Positions 57,850 to 64,000 of a stretch of 64,000 bases of DNA are shown in pieces. Source of the stretch: Hemileia vastatrix. Its lineage: Eukaryota; Basidiomycota; Pucciniomycetes; Pucciniales; Zaghouaniaceae. The translations under genes were made by a program, and so were the position numbers. Below the pieces are notes generated by a model. That model had not been told where the DNA came from. It saw only the letters and a program-made list of their open reading frames with translations, and ran no database searches. The stretch's first letter is position 1; the number at the start of each line of letters is the position of its first letter. The DNA is taken from the NCBI GenBank assembly GCA_030280995.1, contig JASXTE010000001.1:10201001-10265000 (forward strand), given 5' to 3'.

Positions 57850-60109
57850 ATAGAAGTTTTACTGGGGCTCTAACTAACTCCAGACGTAGCAATTTCCCAC
57901 CCTGCATCTATCACCATCCACACAAATCCCACTAGCCTCTCTTTGCCACACCTCCCCTCTCCACTCTCTCTCATCCCTTGGTAAGTTGATCTTATTTTTA
58001 TTCTCCTTTTTTTTTACTATTTACCACTAAAATTTTTTATTTCCTCTCCTTTTATTTCTTTTCCCTTTATTTTTCCCTCCCACCCCAGACCCATTCACTT
58101 CACCCAATAATTGCACATGGTGGTTCCTTTTTTTCATTCCCCCCATCCTTGATCAACAATCACCACTTAATAAGTTTTTTTCTCTCTTTATTTTTTCTTC
58201 CTTGCTCAAATATAGTTTCATTGTTTCTTTAAATTTTTTTCCTTATTATTTTTCTTTTACCTGAATTCTCATTAACCACCTGATCCCTCACACAGCTGGA
58301 TTTATACCTTCCCTCCCTCCCATCCTCAAGAAAACCTTTCCAAATGTAACTAACTTTTTTTGTGCTTCCAATCATTTTACAACTGAAATTTTCCTGAATC
58401 CATTTTTTCTTTTTCTTTTTACTCTTTAATTTCTCTCCTTGTCCAACTACCCCAACCTCCTTCCCCAAACTCATCACAGCCCACCTGTCACATGCGTGTA
58501 TTTTTAATTTAATTTAATTTATTTTAAGTTAATTTTTTTATATTTTATTTTATTTTAATTTAATTTAATCTACTTTACTTTACTTTAATTTAATTTTTTG
58601 TATTTTAATTCATTTCAATTTAATTTAATTTTACTTTCTTTTATTTTTATTTTATTTTTCCTTTCTATTTTCCCCCTCTCCCTCAATCAAGTATAAACAT
58701 TCTATTCACTTTACACCTCTCAATTGACTCTTACCCATCCCTCCTCCCCTTTCTAGTATGTATATCCCATTTCTTTTTATCCCCCACCTTGTTTTTTTTA
58801 CTTGTCCCCTCCCATCCTCAAGCATCCCTCACCCCTTGGTAATTATTTTTTATTTTCCTTGTTTCTCATCTGCTTTCTGCTGAAATTTTTCTTCTTGATT
58901 TTAATTTTAATTTTACTCATTTAATTCTCTTCATCCCACACTCCTCAAAACCCACCTGTTTCACCTACACTCTCTTGTCCAATCATGCACCTCCTTTCTG
59001 GGACCTATTTTTTTTTTCCTTTTTTCCTTTTTAATACTTTTTTACTCATTTCACTCACCCTCTCTACCCCCTCTTACTCACTCAAAGACTCACCACACCA
59101 CCCATCCTCCACTGCTTCATTCCCTCTCAACTATGCTTCCTCTCACTTGCCAGTATGAATTTTATTCTGTAATTATTATTTTTTTCACTCATATATATAT
59201 ATATATATATTGTTTTACTTTTATTATTTTATTATTTTTTTTGGTTCCATCAGTTTTTTTTATTAAATTTATTTTTTTCATTTCATTATTTGTTTCTTCT
59301 CATTCTTACATTTTTTTGGTTCCTACATTTGGTGTCAGTAAGAGATAAATGACAATGTGTTTTTGTTTTTTCTTGCTTTTTTGTATAAATTATGGTCTTA
59401 ATTCCAGTTCTTTTTTGAGTAATTATTTTTTTTTTGAAATTTTAAAGATGATTACATTTATTAATCTATGTGCTCAATATACTCTCATTTATTCAAAAAA
59501 TAACTTCTTAATTGGTATATTCACTTTAAACACTTTAAACAATGTCTTTACTCATTTACATTAAGTAGTGATTTTTTTATTAAAATAAGGCATTTTATAC
59601 ATCTAAAACCTACTTTTGATAAATATACATCCTGCAATACAATTTTTTTTCCAATTCACCCTTATGTGCCAAAAAAGATCATGAATTTTTCATGAATGAC
59701 ATATAAATTTTATGTGATATTCTACTCATTCTTTGAATCATTATTCTGTTTGAGAAATAACTCTAACTTCATGGAATAATTATTTACTTGATCTTACTAA
59801 AAACTTAAATTTAACATGATTCAATATCCTATAAAACATAATATAAACTTTATTTAAGATATGTAATAAGCCAGGTGGATCCACCAGTAATACTAACTTG
59901 AAACTAAATCTTAAGTTCTGATTCCACATTGAATCCCATTTGGAGAATGGGTCACATATGCTTGCTATACATATAAAAATTTATGCACTTACATGGATTC
60001 ATTTTAGATCACAAACATGAATTCAACAATGACTAGATTTTCATGGTACTAAATTACATTTTTTTAACAAAAAACATGATCAAGTAATGAAACATTCTTT
60101 TGTGTAAAA
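57850..60109. other. Pyrimidine-rich low-complexity region, no gene
   Basis: Long CT- and T-rich sequence to about 59150, with TCATCCCTTGGTAAGTTG-like phrases recurring (57975, 58835, and 53985), (TTTAATTTAA)n near 58500-58660 and an AT run near 59188-59210. From 59570 it becomes AT-rich; near 59880-59990 a reversed piece of the 35.1-kb dispersed repeat is seen. Confidence 0.55.
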
Positions 60110-60795
60110 ATTAATTAGTGAAATTTTTTTTGGCACTCTTTGAAACAGAAATTAAAGCTAACTTTTTTTTGTTCAAAGTAATTGTTTCCAACTTGAGCAG
60201 ATTTCTTAATCAATGGAATAGTTGTGCAATCAACAAAGCCAGTACATCCCATGAAACACTACACTTGAATAACCTGAGATTAATCAAGTTTCTCTTCTTT
60301 GGTTGGCCAAGTAATCTGTTGATAGCATAAATAAATAATAGAAGTTATGCATTAATTGGTACAACTATTAATGGAGTCATATCCTAAATAGAAGAAATTT
60401 TCCAAACATTTAAAAGCAGCTCCACTACAATTAGAGCTTAAAAAACTAGTGTGATGGCCTATTGAATTGAAGGATCATGCTCTTGTTTTTGAGAATTGTT
60501 TTGAAACACAGTAAATTATGAATAATCTCAACAAATTTCAGGAAAAATTTCTGGAAAGTCCTGAATAACTGTCTAGAACTGGGTTTAAATAGGTTTAGGA
60601 GTGTATTGATGGTGTAGTTGGGGGTATGAAGTACTTGTGGCTTCCTGAGAAGAAGTTGATATTTATGGACCATTTTTGATAATAAAACAAAGTTTTCTCC
60701 AAGGCCAGAATAAGAATCAGAGTCTGAATTCAAGAAGACATCAAGAGCTATGAAAATAATTTTTGATGTAAATTATGATGAGTTGAGAGTGAAAG
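60110..60795 (-). pseudogene. Harbinger transposase copy 3, N-terminal and middle part
   Basis: On - it reads FIALDVFLNSDSDSYSGLGE, KPQVLHTPNYTINTLLNLF, SRQLFRTFQKFFLKFVEII and later GFVDCTTIPLIKKSA (first Asp kept). It has frameshifts and stops, and the C-terminal half is missing. It lies about 290 bp inside the right terminal repeat at 61080. Confidence 0.8.
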
Positions 60796-60899
60796 AGCTA
60801 TGACTCTTATATGATATGAAAAAAAAGGTTGTACAATGTTTTTTGTTATAAAGTGTTATGCTGTGGAGCTCTGTGTATAGATGGGATGATGCTGAAAAA

Positions 60900-61080
60900 T
60901 TAGTGAAATGGGACTTTATGGTGAAACCAGAACTTTTGGTTGAGAAAGTAAAGATTTGAGTGAAATAAATGACTTATTTCACTTTTGAAATACACCAGTG
61001 TTTGTGCTAGTGTGTTTTAAAAATCTGCACCTAGATAAGTGCAGATTTTTAAGTGTTAATTCTCCAGAAATGATACTCTA
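60900..61080. repeat. Right terminal and subterminal repeat of Harbinger copy 3
   Basis: Ends TCCAGAAATGATACTCTA followed by TAA. Subterminal blocks AGTGTGTTTTAAAAATCTGC and ACTTATTTCACTTTTGAAAT match, in complement, the left ends at 44316/45536 and 61098. The corresponding left end of copy 3 was not found. Confidence 0.7.
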
Positions 61081-61097
61081 TAATCTAGAAAAAAATA

Positions 61098-61839
61098 AGG
61101 GGTGTCAGTTCTGTAAAATTCACCCTTAAGTTTGGGGTAATATACACATATTAAAATACAGATTTCTGAAACACACCAGCACACTAACACTGGTAAATTT
61201 TAAAGCCACTATAAGTCACTAATTTCACTACATAAAATTTTCATTTTATCAACCCAAAGTACTGGTTTCACAATAAAGGCCCATTTCAATGATTTTTCAG
61301 CATCATCCCATTATTACACAGCACTCTGTAGCATAACATTCTATAACTCAAAACATTGTTTAACGCTTACATTTTTATATAATATAAGATTCATTCCTTG
61401 CTCACTCTCAAATTTAGATAATTTACATAAAGAAATAAATTTCATAGCTCTTTATATCCTCCTTGATTCCACTTCTGATGCAGATTGTCTTTCTATATTT
61501 TTGGGGACCACCTTCAGAAGACAGCCAAAATGACAAGTTCAAGAATAGTTTAGAAAATCCAGGAGTAAATATCAAAAATTCTATTGGAATATTGAAAGGT
61601 CATTTTTGCCACTTTTCAGGAAAAAAGAAGCTCTTATAAAAAGGCTGATAAAAATAAGTGGACCAATGAGCTCTGTCTTGTGCTATAACTCATAATCTTC
61701 TATCAACCTCAATGGTAAATGGTTAAGCTTTTATGAAGATGAGGATGTTAAACTACCTCCCACTATATTCAACACTTCCATTTGTAAAACTGCTGGAATA
61801 AGGGAAAAAATTCCTATTATCACACTAGCTCAGTTTTAG
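61098..61839 (+). mobile_element. Internally deleted Harbinger copy 4
   Basis: The left end AGGGGTGTCAGTTCTGTAAA lies 17 bp from the end of copy 3, in head-to-head arrangement. Promoter-proximal sequence matches 45540-45860. The transposase start (FIALYILLDSTSDAD) near 61450 jumps directly to C-terminal sequence (EDSQNDKFKNSLENPG, NSIGILKGHFCHF) and the end with TAG at 61839. The catalytic core is gone. No right terminal repeat was identified. Confidence 0.75.
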
Positions 61840-62252
61840 AATTAGTTTGAATTTAATCTTTTAAAAATTGCTGCTTAATAATTTTACTTTGTCATGATTT
61901 TTTAACAAAAATGTAATTAAGGCAATGAAAATTTACTACATAGTTGATTTCATGTTTTTAATCTAAAATACATGAACTTAAAAGCATAAATCCTAATTAT
62001 TTTTTCTCTCTTTTCCTATTTATTGTTGTAAATTTATCATTCCCTTAGTTCACTCTCATTTTTTAGAAATTTCTTTTTTTGACTATCTGCATTGGTTTTC
62101 ACAAAATTTATGTTTTGAAAAAAATAGTAGAAGTTGAATAGTATTTATATTGACAGGTGTAATTTAAAGCCTTAGCTGAAAAAGAATTTATGGATTTCTT
62201 TATAATTTTTTGAGATCTAATTACTCACACTCAAAAATATATTTTTCATAAT
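61840..62252. other. AT-rich spacer, no gene
   Basis: Part resembles the sequence after transposase 2a (TTTTTAATCTAAAATACATG here, TTTGTAATCTAAAATGCATC near 46558), so it is probably Harbinger-derived. Confidence 0.5.
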
Positions 62253-62451
62253 AGGGGGTATCAAAGTTAGAAATTTGTAATTATTTAAAACATATTTTCC
62301 AATAAAAAAAAGAAAGCCGCAAAATTGACATTAGTTCTCAGTTAAGTTGTTTTGGGAAAACAAAATGGAATAATTTAAAATATAATCATGGTTGATTTGG
62401 TGGAAAAAATAGGTATTTTGAAATGGAAGATCTCTAATTTTAATACCCCTT
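62253..62451. mobile_element. MITE A, second copy (199 bp), reverse orientation
   Basis: Starts AGGGGGTATCAAAGTTAGAA and ends with the complement form TAATTTTAATACCCCTT, flanked by AAT (62250-62252, 62452-62454). The interior aligns in reverse with 43330-43529 (AAATGGAAGATCTCTAA against the start of the other). Confidence 0.9.
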
Positions 62452-62524
62452 AATCCATGTATTACATATATACACCACACAATATTTGGGGAGGACTTGC
62501 TAGCAAGTCCTCAACTTGAAGTCA

Positions 62525-62576
62525 GATGGAACTCAGACTGGACTCAGACTGAACTCAGACTTGACTCAGGCTGAAC
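62525..62576. repeat. Short minisatellite, 11-bp unit
   Basis: About four units of GAACTCAGACT/GGACTCAGACT in tandem. Confidence 0.8.
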
Positions 62577-63784
62577 TTTGCTTTGAACTCATTATGAGCT
62601 CTTAACCAAAAATGGAGGAGTCTGTGCTTGAATAATAGTGAAAGTTTAATGAATAATTTATAGAAATAATGAGAAGGGAAGATTAATAATATGATCCATT
62701 CACAGAATTTTTTTTATCAAACCCATTTTCATTTTCATTTTGAATTTCACTTGATCATTAAAAATACTGAAAATTATACTATTTATTTCAAAAACATCAC
62801 TTTTAACCTCTCTAATGATTTTATTCTATTTTTTTTTTGAAAAAATATAAAATAAGATCAATGGTTCTTTTTAATAATAACTCCTTTTAACCAAGAGTTT
62901 GAAGCTTTTATTTTTTGATTTACACCATATTACCTGATATTTTTTTGTATTTTTATTCTTTCTGATTATGAAATATAACCAAAATAATTTACTATTACAT
63001 TTAAAAATAAATACAATAAACTCATAAAATACATAAGTTCAATAGTTTAAAATTTCTTTAAATGTTTTGTTCTAGTTTTAATCTTTATGCTTCAATTTTC
63101 CTATTATATTATTTATTTATATCATGTATAGTTATAAGAAGCATTCTGTGAATTCTTATGTAAAAAAGCAAAATAGTATTTCATTACCAATTATTTTAAT
63201 ATATTACTTTCTTAGTCTTGAAGTGCACTGTAAATCAAAAATATAAAATACAGATGTATAAACTATAGGTTTAAGTTCAAAAATATCAATAAAAAATAAT
63301 TATCAATCATTTTCCATATTGGCAGAATAGAGCCGTAGATTGAAGGGGTGGACTCTGATGTTCGCCCAAAGAACAAAGTTCATCCTCCATTTTTCACTAC
63401 CTCAATGGACAACCTCTCAATCTCTCCACACAACTTTTTCTGCCTTGTCATTTCTGTTAATTCTATTACCACTCCCCACCCTTTCATTGCCCTCCTGGTA
63501 CATTTGCTACACCTGTTAAGCTTCAAAATCTAAGTTTAAGCCCTCCTCACTACTCCCCTCCACTCTATTTTCACTTTTAACACAACTCCACCCCTTTTTA
63601 AACCTCTCGCTCACCTCCCATTCCCCTCAATCACCCAAATCACCTCCATTAGCCCTCACCAGCCTTTCTCTCACATTCTCAAAATATTACTCACCTCCCC
63701 AGTCTATTGTCCACATCCACCAGCTCTTGATTACCTCCTCTAGCCCTTTCTCACCTTCCCAAGACCTTTTCAGCCCTTCACTCA
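62577..63784. other. AT-rich then pyrimidine-rich sequence, no gene
   Basis: AT-rich to about 63330; beyond that CT-rich on +. A short frame at 63348-63533 has no known family. Confidence 0.45.
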
Positions 63785-64000
63785 CCTCCCCCAGCCTCCC
63801 CCAGTCCCTTACTTTGGCTTGAAATGTGAGAGAGGTGCTGTATAGACTAAGGAGGGCTGGGAGAAGTGGGTGAGAGGCTTTTAGAACCTCCCCCAGCCTC
63901 CCCAGTCCCTTAATTTGGAGGGAGATGTGAGAAAGGTGCTGTAAATACAAAGTAGGGCTTGGAGTAGTAGGTGAGAGGCTTTTATCACCTCTCCTAGCCT
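63785..64000. repeat. Tandem repeat, about 102 bp, running off the window
   Basis: Two units starting at 63785 and 63887, each with CCTCCCCCAGCC, AGTCCCTTA, TGTGAGA.AGGTGCTGTA and GGTGAGAGGCTTTTA; a third begins near 63988 at the edge. Confidence 0.85.

Overview
This window looks like the repeat-rich, AT-rich genome of a basidiomycete fungus, most likely a rust (Pucciniales). The pointers are genes with several 57-109 bp introns, single-copy genes isolated between nested LTR retrotransposons, and many PIF/Harbinger transposons with Myb/SANT-like partner genes and Tet-like 2OG-Fe(II) oxygenases, families I associate with rust genomes. No species is assigned.

Layout. (1) 1-15778: a decayed Ty3/Gypsy element on + (5' end outside the window) whose protease is split by a nested chromovirus on - (3070-11493, two 810-bp LTRs, 5-bp target duplication ATTAT). 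The nested element carries a spliced antisense (+) gene with Cys-rich motifs and its own TATA box, between integrase and the 3' LTR. (2) 15779-18223: AT-rich spacer. (3) 18224-23934: a Ty1/Copia element on - with 111-bp LTRs, a PBS matching initiator tRNA-Met anticodon-arm sequence, and a solo Gypsy LTR (22488-23285) inside gag. (4) 23940-34160: the ordinary genic island: a two-exon leucine-rich-repeat protein, a three-exon membrane protein, and an eight-exon alpha/beta hydrolase of the ABHD4/ABHD5/Cld1 group. (5) 34160-34630: a 50-bp 5'-truncated LINE tail and a tRNA-headed SINE-like unit. (6) 35333-43317: a complete PIF/Harbinger element with an intact DDE transposase, a broken TET/JBP-like dioxygenase, a large C/G-rich palindrome and a Myb/SANT-like gene. 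(7) 43330-62454: a mosaic of further Harbinger copies with transposase fragments, three more TET/JBP-like copies, a second Myb/SANT-like pseudogene, a solo LTR, a LINE fragment and MITEs. (8) 62455-64000: AT-rich sequence, then a tandem duplication at the edge.

The most interesting signal is that every Harbinger transposase with enough flank preserved has a TET/JBP-like dioxygenase gene or remnant beside it (four TET-like copies in about 18 kb). The same window shows the mark expected of cytosine methylation: LTR differences fall often at CpG, and Copia stop codons sit where the family normally has arginine, as expected from CGA to TGA change. A DNA transposon carrying a putative 5-methylcytosine oxidase in a CpG-decaying genome is a testable system. 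The copies here are mostly broken: only the transposase of the 35.3-kb element is intact.
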